From: Thermoplasma volcanium GSS1
Lineage (GTDB): Archaea; Thermoplasmatota; Thermoplasmata; Thermoplasmatales; Thermoplasmataceae
Length of the DNA stretch: 64,000 nucleotides
Direction: 5' to 3'
Assembly (NCBI RefSeq): GCF_000011185.1
Contig: NC_002689.2
Location: 1,240,001-1,304,000 of the forward strand
In this document: piece after piece, positions 54,312 through 62,261 of the stretch
Layout of the letters: every line of letters begins with the position of its first letter
How positions within the stretch are numbered: the first letter of the stretch is position 1
Translations under genes and position numbers: made by a program
The notes under the pieces: model-generated
Databases searched by the model: none
What the model was told of the DNA's origin: nothing
What the model saw: only the letters and a program-made list of their open reading frames with translations

Positions 54312-56393
54312 TTATAGTAATATTCTAGCGTCGACTACGGTTGCACCTTTAGTCGATACGATCATCGGATTTGCATCGACGCCTTTTATCTCTGGATGAT
54401 CATACTCAAGCCAAGAAAATCTTACTATCTGATCGACAACTGCGTCTATATCCAGCGGCCCTCTCCCTCTGAATTCCTTCATAAGCTTTCCGGCAATGGT
54501 TTCGTTTATCATGTCGTATGCTTCTTTCTTGCAGACTGGTGCCATCCTGAATGATACGTCTTCAAGTACCTGCACAGCTGTACCGCCTAGCCCAAACATA
54601 ACAGTAGGCCCGAATGTAGGATCGTTTATTGTACCTATTATTGTTTCAAGATCACCTTTCAGCATCTCTTCAACGACAATACCATCGATCCTGGCATTTG
54701 GTACGTTCTTTTTAACATTGGAGATTATGTCGTCATATGCCTTTAGAAGTTCATCGCTATTGCTTATATTCAGAATAACACCGCCTACATCGGTCTTGTG
54801 TATAACATCAGGGCTCTGTATTTTAGCTACAACAGGATACTTAAACTCCTGGGCTATTTTCATCAGATCGTCCTTACTCCTGGCAAGTTCTGTCTTGTTT
54901 ACGTTTATCCCATATTCAGAGAATATTTTCTTGCTCTCTAGCTCACTTAGGGACTTTACGCCAGCCTCAATGTACTTCTTAAGCTCCGATCCAATGCCAT
55001 CCTTTTTCAAATCTGACGGTCTTTCCGGTCCAACACATATAAGATCATTCATCTGCTGGTGTTTTCTTAGTGCAGAAATGGCCTTCACTGCTTTGTCAGG
55101 AGAGTCGAAGGTTGGTATTCCATTTTTGATTAGATATAGCGATGCATTAATAGAGTTTTCGCCACCAACAAACCCAGCGACTACAGGTATCTTCCTATTT
55201 GATGACAGTACACCATTGATTATTCCCTTTGCTGCATCTGACGGGTCAAGATTTGCTACTTCGCAATAAAGTACGACAAGGCCGTCAACACTCTCATCCT
55301 CCATCACCGTTTTTATTGTATCTGCATATATCTGAGGTGTGGCCATCGCACTCATATCTATTGGGTTCTTCGTACTTCCAAACGAAGGTATTATTTGCTT
55401 TATCTTTCCCTGAAGATCGTTAGAAGGCGTCTGCAAAGGCAAACCTGATGCTTCCGCTTGGTCAGTTGCGAGAACTCCTATTCCGCCGCCGTTTGTAACA
55501 ACGATGAGATTATCGCCTTTCATTGGCTTTTGAAGAGAAAGCGTTAAGGATAGATCGAAAAGTTCTTCTATCGAATAAGCTCTTATTACTCCAGCTTGTT
55601 TTAATGCGCCATCATAAACACGGTGAGACCCAGCTAGAGATCCAGTATGGGAAGCCGCGGCAACTGATCCATGTTTTGAAACACCGGATTTAAGCATAAC
55701 TATTGGTTTGTTTATTAACCTTGCGGTGTCTACAAACTTCCTTCCTGCCTTAAGGCCTTCTGCATAGAGAGATATGCATGAGACATTTTCATCATCTGCT
55801 AGGAAAGTTACGAGATCGGAGAAGTCAAGATCGGCCATATTGCCAATACTTATAAGAAAGCTTGTTCCTGTTTTATTTGCCCATGTCATAGCATCTAAGC
55901 CGACTATCAAGGCACCGCTTTGAGATATCATGCCTATTGTTCCAGGATAAGGCAGATAAGGCGCAAATGATGCATTCAACTTTATAACATTGTTCATAAG
56001 CCCTACGACATTCGGACCTAAAAGCCTTACTCCGTATTTCTTGCAGGTATTAGCGAGTTGATCTTCAAGATCTTTATTTCCTACTTCTGAGAACCCGGAA
56101 GCTACAACAATTATTCCAAAAACCCCTTTTCTACCACATTCTTCAGCCGCCTGTGGTGTATACTTTGCAGGTATTGAAAGTATTGCAAGATCGACTTCAT
56201 CTGGTACATCCAGTATAGATGGATAGGCCTTGTAGCCAAGTATTGTGCCGTCTTTTGTGTTAATAGGGTAAATCTTCCCCTTATAACCCCCTTCTTTAAG
56301 ATTTCTTATTATCTGGTAACCTATCTTTGTGTTATCGTTGGAGGCGCCTATGACTGCAACTGAATCAGGATAAAACAATTTTTTTAAGTCCAT
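54312..56393 (-). CDS. acd: ADP-forming acyl-CoA (acetyl-CoA) synthetase, fused alpha-beta
   Basis: A 693-residue fusion. The alpha part (1 to about 460) has the CoA-binding domain (FYPDSVAVIGASND), a succinyl-CoA-synthetase-like core with AASHTGSLAGSH carrying the phospho-His, and SQSGAL. The beta part (about 470-693) is an ATP-grasp domain (KYPVVAKIQSPDVIHKTDVGGV, GPTVMFGLGGTAVQ). It converts acyl-CoA, ADP and Pi to acid, CoA and ATP, the main substrate-level ATP step of acetate-forming archaea. The upstream AT-rich region contains a TATA-like AAATATTATAA. Confidence 0.92.
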   Translation of the reverse strand: MDLKKLFYPDSVAVIGASNDNTKIGYQIIRNLKEGGYKGKIYPINTKDGTILGYKAYPSILDVPDEVDLAILSIPAKYTPQAAEECGRKGVFGIIVVASGFSEVGNKDLEDQLANTCKKYGVRLLGPNVVGLMNNVIKLNASFAPYLPYPGTIGMISQSGALIVGLDAMTWANKTGTSFLISIGNMADLDFSDLVTFLADDENVSCISLYAEGLKAGRKFVDTARLINKPIVMLKSGVSKHGSVAAASHTGSLAGSHRVYDGALKQAGVIRAYSIEELFDLSLTLSLQKPMKGDNLIVVTNGGGIGVLATDQAEASGLPLQTPSNDLQGKIKQIIPSFGSTKNPIDMSAMATPQIYADTIKTVMEDESVDGLVVLYCEVANLDPSDAAKGIINGVLSSNRKIPVVAGFVGGENSINASLYLIKNGIPTFDSPDKAVKAISALRKHQQMNDLICVGPERPSDLKKDGIGSELKKYIEAGVKSLSELESKKIFSEYGINVNKTELARSKDDLMKIAQEFKYPVVAKIQSPDVIHKTDVGGVILNISNSDELLKAYDDIISNVKKNVPNARIDGIVVEEMLKGDLETIIGTINDPTFGPTVMFGLGGTAVQVLEDVSFRMAPVCKKEAYDMINETIAGKLMKEFRGRGPLDIDAVVDQIVRFSWLEYDHPEIKGVDANPMIVSTKGATVVDARILL

Positions 56394-56715
56394 GTCTTGT
56401 AATCCTTAATGCTGTAAAAAACTTTTTTATTATAATATTTAAATGAAATATATTAAGATAGCCTTAATTATATTTATTTATTTGTAATAAATTTATTATA
56501 TTTTACTTAATCAATAAGCATATGCAAATATGCGGGAGATGTTGACTTTATCAGAATATATCGAAATATATGTAATGGTATATATTTACAATGTGTCAGT
56601 TCAACAAACAAGATAGCTTAGCGCATCTATCGCCTGTTTACGAGCAATTTAGTCAAATTATAAAATGTGATTCGTGAAATTCGGAATAGACGATCAATGC
56701 CCACTTGTGAGAATA
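56394..56715 (-). other. Gene-free, very AT-rich stretch (322 bp)
   Basis: No gene or RNA is supported. The portion next to the acyl-CoA synthetase contains TATA-like sequence on the reverse strand, serving as its promoter region. The portion near 56520-56600 is a run of ATAT-type sequence with no visible symmetry. Confidence 0.4.
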
Positions 56716-57408
56716 TTATATCTGAAAACTTCTGTTTCTAATTGCTTCAATGAATTCTTGAGAAAGCCCCGACCTTGCAAGATAGTACCAACCAGGTATA
56801 AGATTCCTATTTATAGCCTCAATGATTATCTCATAAAGGGGCATGTATCTCGACTGAACACCATATCGTGTGCCTATTATCCAAGGAGGAGTGTCAAAAT
56901 AGTTTTTAACTTTTCCTGGGACTGCGTCATAGAGTATTTCATTAAGTATGCTGGCAATCTTTTCGTTGTAGTACCATTTGTTTACTATTGGCCTTTCTAT
57001 GTACGCTGGTGGCTGATATATCTTCCACAATATACCAAAGAGCGTCTGCTCTCCAACGTATACAGCATTTCCACCAAAATCGTCGATTATTGTAAGAGGA
57101 GCAGTTTCTTCTTGTCCAGTCATAGTGTTAACTATTTTGACATCAGATTTTCTGTAAATACCCATGTATTTCATCACTATTCTATCGAGGGATTCGGCCT
57201 CTGATTCTGATATCTCTGCATCATTCTGATATTCCTCTACTATGTACGGGTAGTCCCTGACTGAACTGTTCAGTATTATCTTCAGGTAATAATCATACCT
57301 GTCTATGGACGCAAGACTCACCCCCTACTTCGAAACGCTTCTAAGTATTTCTGAAGCTAAACTGCCTCTAGCAGACGGCCCAATCTCACAAACATTCATG
57401 TGCTGCAT
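56716..57408 (-). pseudogene. Uncharacterised protein ORF with an in-frame TAG after codon 27
   Basis: From ATG 57408 a frame runs MQHMNVCEIGPSARGSLASE ... and meets TAG at 57325-57327. It then continues without change for 201 more codons (GVSLASIDRYDYYLKI to the TAA at 56716). The ATG has a good AGGTGA ribosome-binding sequence and a TATA box upstream, so translation should begin there. Restart at GTG 57321 has only a weak site. The protein has no recognised family: mixed alpha/beta, Tyr-rich, with no membrane helix. Nonsense mutation, a reading error or a coupled leader peptide are all possible. Confidence 0.6.
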
Positions 57409-57438
57409 AATCACCTTATGAAATATAACGAATATTCA

Positions 57439-57446
57439 TATATAAA
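57439..57446 (-). promoter_or_regulatory. TATA box before the TAG-split ORF
   Basis: The reverse strand reads TTTATATA, 31-38 nt upstream of ATG 57408. An AGGTGA sequence lies at 57411-57416, two bases before the ATG. Confidence 0.5.
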
Positions 57447-57666
57447 TGTTAATGATTAGCATGGAACACAAAGCCGTACGGAATTTCTTTTAGGCTAGAT
57501 TTAAAACGCTGATGCGTAAAGTGAATACTTTGGCCCTACTTATGTTGTTTCTAATTCTTTTGCTATACTCAGAAATCGATATCGATCACGTCACTTTGAA
57601 AAAATAACTTTTTATAATAACATATGATCATAATCTAGTACGGCATACAAAAGCAAGTTTCTGAAT

Positions 57667-58026
57667 GTGATGAGAAGATACAGAAGGAAAAACTCAAGTA
57701 TCCCGATAATCGTTGAAGGTAGAAATGATCTTGCATCGTTGAGAAAGTTGTCCTTTTACGGTGAGATAATAGTATTTAATCGAGGTATATCTATAACGTC
57801 ATTTTCTGATGAAATATCAAACAAATACAGAGAAGTAATAATTCTTACAGATTTCGACAATAAGGGAAGTTTTCTCAAAGATCGATTCTACGGATACCTA
57901 ACAGGGATGGGTGTATATGTGGATCTATACCTGTGGAATTTCATAAGGAAGCATGTGCCAATTAGGACAGTCGAAGAACTTCCGGCAGAATTTGAAAGAG
58001 AAGTTGAGAAGGAAATACAGATGTAA
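57667..58026 (+). CDS. Toprim-domain protein (small primase-like, UPF0292 type)
   Basis: A 119-residue protein that is essentially one Toprim domain: IPIIVEGRNDLASLRKL with the catalytic Glu, and IILTDFDNKGSFLKDRF with the D-x-D pair. Such stand-alone Toprim proteins are related to RNase M5 and primase/topoisomerase domains. Activity is unknown. The start is the GTG-ATG pair at 57667-57672. It lies directly upstream of ssb. Confidence 0.85.
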   Translation: MMRRYRRKNSSIPIIVEGRNDLASLRKLSFYGEIIVFNRGISITSFSDEISNKYREVIILTDFDNKGSFLKDRFYGYLTGMGVYVDLYLWNFIRKHVPIRTVEELPAEFEREVEKEIQM

Positions 58027-58030
58027 AAGG

Positions 58031-58037
58031 TTATATA
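58031..58037 (+). promoter_or_regulatory. TATA box of ssb
   Basis: TTATATA, about 60 nt before the ATG at 58098. Transcription would then begin near 58060-58065, so the tandem repeat at 58063-58084 would lie at or just after the start site. Confidence 0.5.
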
Positions 58038-58062
58038 CCCAACTAAGATAGAGTGTTGGTCT

Positions 58063-58084
58063 TTCTAGAGACATTCTAGAGACA
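58063..58084 (+). repeat. Exact tandem 11-bp repeat in the ssb leader
   Basis: TTCTAGAGACA occurs twice without spacer (58063-58073 and 58074-58084). The period of 11 bp is about one helical turn. It sits between the TATA box and the ssb start. It could be an operator half-site pair or an RNA element; no function is known. Confidence 0.8.
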
Positions 58085-58097
58085 GGATAGTAGTAGT

Positions 58098-58535
58098 ATG
58101 GAAGATATAACGAAAATAAAGGATCTAACACCCTCCTCACGGAGAGTGAATGTTTTAGGAAAAGTTTTGTCCGTTGGAGAACCAAAGACAATCCAGACAA
58201 AGTTTGGAGACCAAAGATCGGTTACAGAAGTGACCATTGGGGATGACACTGGCAAAGTTATTTTGTCCTTATGGGGTGACCAAGCAGCCCAGGCTAAGAC
58301 AGGAGACACCTTAATGATAGGAAACGGCTATGTTTCATTAGTCAGAGGCCATATCCGCCTTAACGTTGGCAAATATGGTTCATTAACTGTTTCTGATGAA
58401 GAAGTTGACGAAGTCAATGAAAGTTATGATGCGAGTGAAAAAGAATACGAAAACGTATATAGAAGCAACCCTCACAGGGGAAACTTCAGAAGGGGAAATT
58501 ACAGAAATAACAACAGAGATGAAGAAGAAGAGTAA
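58098..58535 (+). CDS. ssb: Single-stranded DNA-binding protein (crenarchaeal-type SSB)
   Basis: A 145-residue protein with one OB fold at about 5-105 (RRVNVLGKVLSVGEPKTIQTKFGDQRSVTEVTIGDDTGKVILSLWGDQA ... GYVSLVRGHIRLNVGKYGSL). A disordered tail follows with Arg/Gly/Asn repeats and the acidic end EEEE. This layout matches Sulfolobus-type SSB rather than RPA. It is convergent with DNA ligase, with a 1-bp gap. It coexists with the RPA pair at 1.9-3.8 kb. Confidence 0.93.
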   Translation: MEDITKIKDLTPSSRRVNVLGKVLSVGEPKTIQTKFGDQRSVTEVTIGDDTGKVILSLWGDQAAQAKTGDTLMIGNGYVSLVRGHIRLNVGKYGSLTVSDEEVDEVNESYDASEKEYENVYRSNPHRGNFRRGNYRNNNRDEEEE

Positions 58536-58536
58536 C

Positions 58537-60303
58537 TTAACTCTTCTCTTCTGTTAATGTTTTTTTCTGTTCCTTGTACATTTCTATTATTTCCTGAGTT
58601 GTTGTAGAATCTTCTGGTTTTTTGTCGTCTCTCCATTTGCCGGTGAACCTGGGGAATCTTATAGACAAGCCTGCATCTTTTTCTATTATGCCGAAGGCAC
58701 ACGTATGTACAGGGCTTATTGTTATTTCAGCGCCTATTATCTCCATGACAATTGAGGGGTATATCCAAACATCTGGTTCGATAGTGCTTACAACTCTGGC
58801 TGGTTTTTCTTTGCTGACAAACTCAGCAAACCTTTTTGGCAACGAAAATAGAACATCATCTGTAAATCCCGAACCAAGTTTACACACAGTTTCGAAAGTA
58901 TCATTCTTTTCGTTATAAGTTGCAAGAAGCAAAGCGCCGTACGTTCCACTCCTTCTTCCGTGGCCCATGAATGCACCAACTACCGTTAGATCAATAGTAT
59001 CCCAAAGCTGGGCCTGATAGTCTCTCTTTAGTTTTATCCAAAGCCATCCCCTAGCACCAGCCTTATAATAAGAATCATCGGCCATGCTCTTGGCAACAAG
59101 GCCCTCGCATCCGTCTTCTATTGCTTGATTAAAGAACTTTGTTATGGTTCCAGTATCACTTGATACAATCCTCTTAGCCAGTTTGAAATTGTCATTTTCC
59201 TTGAAAAGACCTTCAAGGATCCTGCGCCGTTCAGCATATGGAGTCTTTGACAGATCTTTTCCATTGATATATACTATATCGAAGAGAAAAACGGTTATTG
59301 GAATTTCGTTGGAAACTTTATCGAGGTCATACTTCCGGCCCCTTCTCTGAGAAATAACCTGGAAGGGATAAAGTTCCCCTGTCTCTGGGTTGTAGGGAAC
59401 AGCTTCCCCATCCAGTATAACAGAAGAGACATGGAAAGTTTCTTTAGCCGATTTCACTATATCAGGAAATTGACCTGTAGTTTCTTCGTTTCCTCTCGAA
59501 AACAACCTCACTTTTTCATCTACTATATGGATCTCTGTTCGCATACCGTCGTACTTGTATTCGAAAGCACATTTACCGTTCATTTTTTGGACTATTTCAT
59601 CTACAGAACGTAGTCGTTCAGCTAACATTACCTTAAACGGAACCATTGGGGTGGGGCCCATGTTTATTACTGATTCTAAGTTTCCTAATCTTAACTGTAC
59701 AGCTATGTATCCGAGATCGGGATGGAAATTATATGCATTCTCTATTTCCTCGCTGTACTTTTCATCTGAAAAAGCCAGGATTATTGCGTCAAGTATTGTC
59801 GCATCGGATACACCAATACGGAGTTTTCCTGTTATTATCCGAGTTATATACATGAGATCGGCAGGAGTCCCGCTAAGAGCCAAGTCTACATAGGCATCTA
59901 TTCTAGCCTTTGTACTTCCTGAACCGCTAGTTTTCGCCATTCTCATAAGTGTATCGTGTACGTACTTAACGGTTAAATCCTCATTCACGAGAGATCTCAT
60001 GTTTTTTTTCGCTGCAATTTCTCTTGCCACGGATCCGATATCTCCTAGCTTGGAGTAAGTTTCTGATACAGCTTCCTCCGGTATATTTGAAACTATGGAG
60101 AGTGCTTTTATTATGAGTTTATCAGACATCTGAGTTTCTATGCCCTGGTAATCTGGAGCAAGTTTTCCCTCAATTAGATAAACAAGGGATTGTAAGTCTT
60201 CATCTGCGGATTTAAGGAGCTCTACCAATATTTCCGTAAGTTCTGTGCGCTTAGTCGTCTTTGACATCTTCTCAAAAGCGTCCGTTACCAGTGAAAATTT
60301 CAT
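58537..60303 (-). CDS. lig: ATP-dependent DNA ligase
   Basis: A 588-residue replicative ligase. An N-terminal DNA-binding domain (1 to about 220) is followed by the adenylation motif [12 protein letters not shown] with K250 as the AMP-accepting lysine. Later nucleotidyltransferase motifs are [31 protein letters not shown] and WIKLKRDY. An OB domain ends the protein. It seals Okazaki fragments in lagging-strand synthesis. It converges on ssb. Confidence 0.97.
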   Translation of the reverse strand: MKFSLVTDAFEKMSKTTKRTELTEILVELLKSADEDLQSLVYLIEGKLAPDYQGIETQMSDKLIIKALSIVSNIPEEAVSETYSKLGDIGSVAREIAAKKNMRSLVNEDLTVKYVHDTLMRMAKTSGSGSTKARIDAYVDLALSGTPADLMYITRIITGKLRIGVSDATILDAIILAFSDEKYSEEIENAYNFHPDLGYIAVQLRLGNLESVINMGPTPMVPFKVMLAERLRSVDEIVQKMNGKCAFEYKYDGMRTEIHIVDEKVRLFSRGNEETTGQFPDIVKSAKETFHVSSVILDGEAVPYNPETGELYPFQVISQRRGRKYDLDKVSNEIPITVFLFDIVYINGKDLSKTPYAERRRILEGLFKENDNFKLAKRIVSSDTGTITKFFNQAIEDGCEGLVAKSMADDSYYKAGARGWLWIKLKRDYQAQLWDTIDLTVVGAFMGHGRRSGTYGALLLATYNEKNDTFETVCKLGSGFTDDVLFSLPKRFAEFVSKEKPARVVSTIEPDVWIYPSIVMEIIGAEITISPVHTCAFGIIEKDAGLSIRFPRFTGKWRDDKKPEDSTTTQEIIEMYKEQKKTLTEEKS

Positions 60304-60338
60304 ATAAATAGATATTATAAAATGTATTTAAAGTTAAT

Positions 60339-62039
60339 TTATTTTCCAACGGCTTCACGAGCGGATTCTTCAAAGACGTACTGAGATCCAGATTCTATCA
60401 TTTCTGTTATATCCTCGGTTCTTATGCCGCTTCTTACAGACCACATATAGAATATGAAGCTTATCACCGCCACTGTTACAAGATCGAACGGGAACTTTAT
60501 TACCCCTATGCCGCCCAGAGAGGTATCCCCAATATATGAAAGCACAGTGAGTACAATTATAAATATAGGTACCCAAAGCCCTGCTTTTATGTTTTCTTTT
60601 GTGAAGCTGTTTTCTATAGCACCTAATAACAACAAAACAAAGTATACGGCAAAACCAAGGAATATGGCTATAGCTAGGTATAGAACGAGGGGCCATCCAG
60701 ACCAATAGACCACTTCTCCTGCTCCTATGAACGCGATGGGAGAAAGCACTCTGGCATAAGGCAGCTTGAACGGCCTCTTTAGTTCAGGTGCTGTTCTTCT
60801 CAGGCTCATAAGTGCGGCGCCGCCTACTATATAGGTGAAAGCTGTTGCACTTGTTATAAAGCCCACCATTTTGTACCAGCTTGGGAACGGCAAGAAAAAT
60901 ATATATCCAATTAGCAATGTAGCAAGAAGAGGTATAAATGGTATCCTGTTTTTGTCCATTATTTCAAGTAGTTTCTTAGGCATGTGGCCGTTGGCCGCCA
61001 TACCGTATAGCGTCCTTGTTGATGTTCCTAAATACACGTTTAGCGTACCCGATGGGGATATGTAGGCATCAGCAAACAATATATATGTTAAAAACACAAG
61101 TCCAGCAGCCTGTGCTATATGGGCAAATGGAGCATCATAGAGTGCGACAGCCTCTGGATTGGAATTGGAGGTAGCCAGAGAATATATTTGAGCCCATGAT
61201 CCTGGTACAAGACCAAGCTTTCCCCAATCTATTCCACCTATAAATACGATCTGAAGAGCTGTGTATAGTAATATGCCTATAAGTACAGAAAACACTGTCG
61301 CTAGAGGTATCGATCTTTGTGGGGTCTTGGCTTCACCGCCGTAATCGATGCCCTGCCTGAAACCAAGGTAGGAGAAGACTATGCCAGAAGTAGCTACTGC
61401 AGAAAAGACAGGAGCCCATCCGTAAGGAACTATACCACCGACAATTATGTTCGAAGGCCTAAAAGAAACGACTAGCAGTAATATTACTGTAAGCGTAGGG
61501 ATTACGAATTTCCACCATGTAAGCCCTGTATTCGTTTTTCCCATTATCTTTATTCCAGCATAGTTCAGAAAGAAGAAACCAAGCATTAGCAGCATCGCAA
61601 GAAAAGTTCCTAGAACACTCATAACACCAGTGTTCGTCAGTAGAACTATTCCATACTTAGAGGAATAACTAGCTGCGTAAGTTATTACACCTTCTGCCTC
61701 GATGGCTGGCACGGATACGGCGCTGAGGAAATAGGCCCATCCCAAAACGAATCCGGCAAAGCTCCCATGGGAAAGGTGGCCATATCTTACTATTGCACCG
61801 CTCCTTGGTATCATTGCGCCAAGTTCTGCATAGACCAGTGCTATAAAAATAATTATAACTCCTCCAATAATCCACGCAAAAATTGACCCGGGACCGGCAG
61901 TAGTAGCCGCACCAAATGCAGCAAAAAGCCAGCCAGAACCTATGATCCCACCAAGGCTAAGCATTAAAAGATCCCATGTAGTCAACTCTCTTCTGAGCTT
62001 TCTATCAGAGACACGTGAGTCCATGAAACATGATCTCAT
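60339..62039 (-). CDS. APC-superfamily amino-acid permease
   Basis: A 566-residue membrane protein with 12-14 spans. The APC signature in span 1 is LLMLSLGGIIGSGWLFAAFGAA, then AELGAMIPRSGAIVRYGHLS and a central GEAKTPQRSIPLA. The C-terminal tail is charged. A second ATG five codons downstream (62024) is a possible start. It probably imports amino acids for heterotrophic growth. Unlike the permease at 44.8-48.1 kb, it is intact. Confidence 0.9.
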   Translation of the reverse strand: MRSCFMDSRVSDRKLRRELTTWDLLMLSLGGIIGSGWLFAAFGAATTAGPGSIFAWIIGGVIIIFIALVYAELGAMIPRSGAIVRYGHLSHGSFAGFVLGWAYFLSAVSVPAIEAEGVITYAASYSSKYGIVLLTNTGVMSVLGTFLAMLLMLGFFFLNYAGIKIMGKTNTGLTWWKFVIPTLTVILLLVVSFRPSNIIVGGIVPYGWAPVFSAVATSGIVFSYLGFRQGIDYGGEAKTPQRSIPLATVFSVLIGILLYTALQIVFIGGIDWGKLGLVPGSWAQIYSLATSNSNPEAVALYDAPFAHIAQAAGLVFLTYILFADAYISPSGTLNVYLGTSTRTLYGMAANGHMPKKLLEIMDKNRIPFIPLLATLLIGYIFFLPFPSWYKMVGFITSATAFTYIVGGAALMSLRRTAPELKRPFKLPYARVLSPIAFIGAGEVVYWSGWPLVLYLAIAIFLGFAVYFVLLLLGAIENSFTKENIKAGLWVPIFIIVLTVLSYIGDTSLGGIGVIKFPFDLVTVAVISFIFYMWSVRSGIRTEDITEMIESGSQYVFEESAREAVGK

Positions 62040-62261
62040 GCATTATTTAAATTTTTTCTAATTATATATGAAACGTTCGTCTGCTTAGACTTATTGATAA
62101 CCATATTAATTTAGTAGCAAACATTTTTTTAAAAATTATCAAATCCTTTAATGAAATGTCATAATCCATCACACGGAAAAAATGCTAATAGCAAGGTGAA
62201 TCATGTATTTTATCGTTCGGAGATAGACAACGTTAAAATATGATGACTAATTCTGTTTCTT

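Noticed and set aside
54496-55269. 257-codon open frame on the strand opposite the acyl-CoA synthetase
   Set aside because: It is antisense to a fully conserved enzyme, has Ser/Ile/Phe-rich low-quality composition and no recognisable domain.
57325-57327. Pyrrolysine or other programmed readthrough of the TAG
   Set aside because: No recoding element or pyrrolysine gene is visible in the window, and Thermoplasma is not known for pyrrolysine. A nonsense mutation or restart is simpler.
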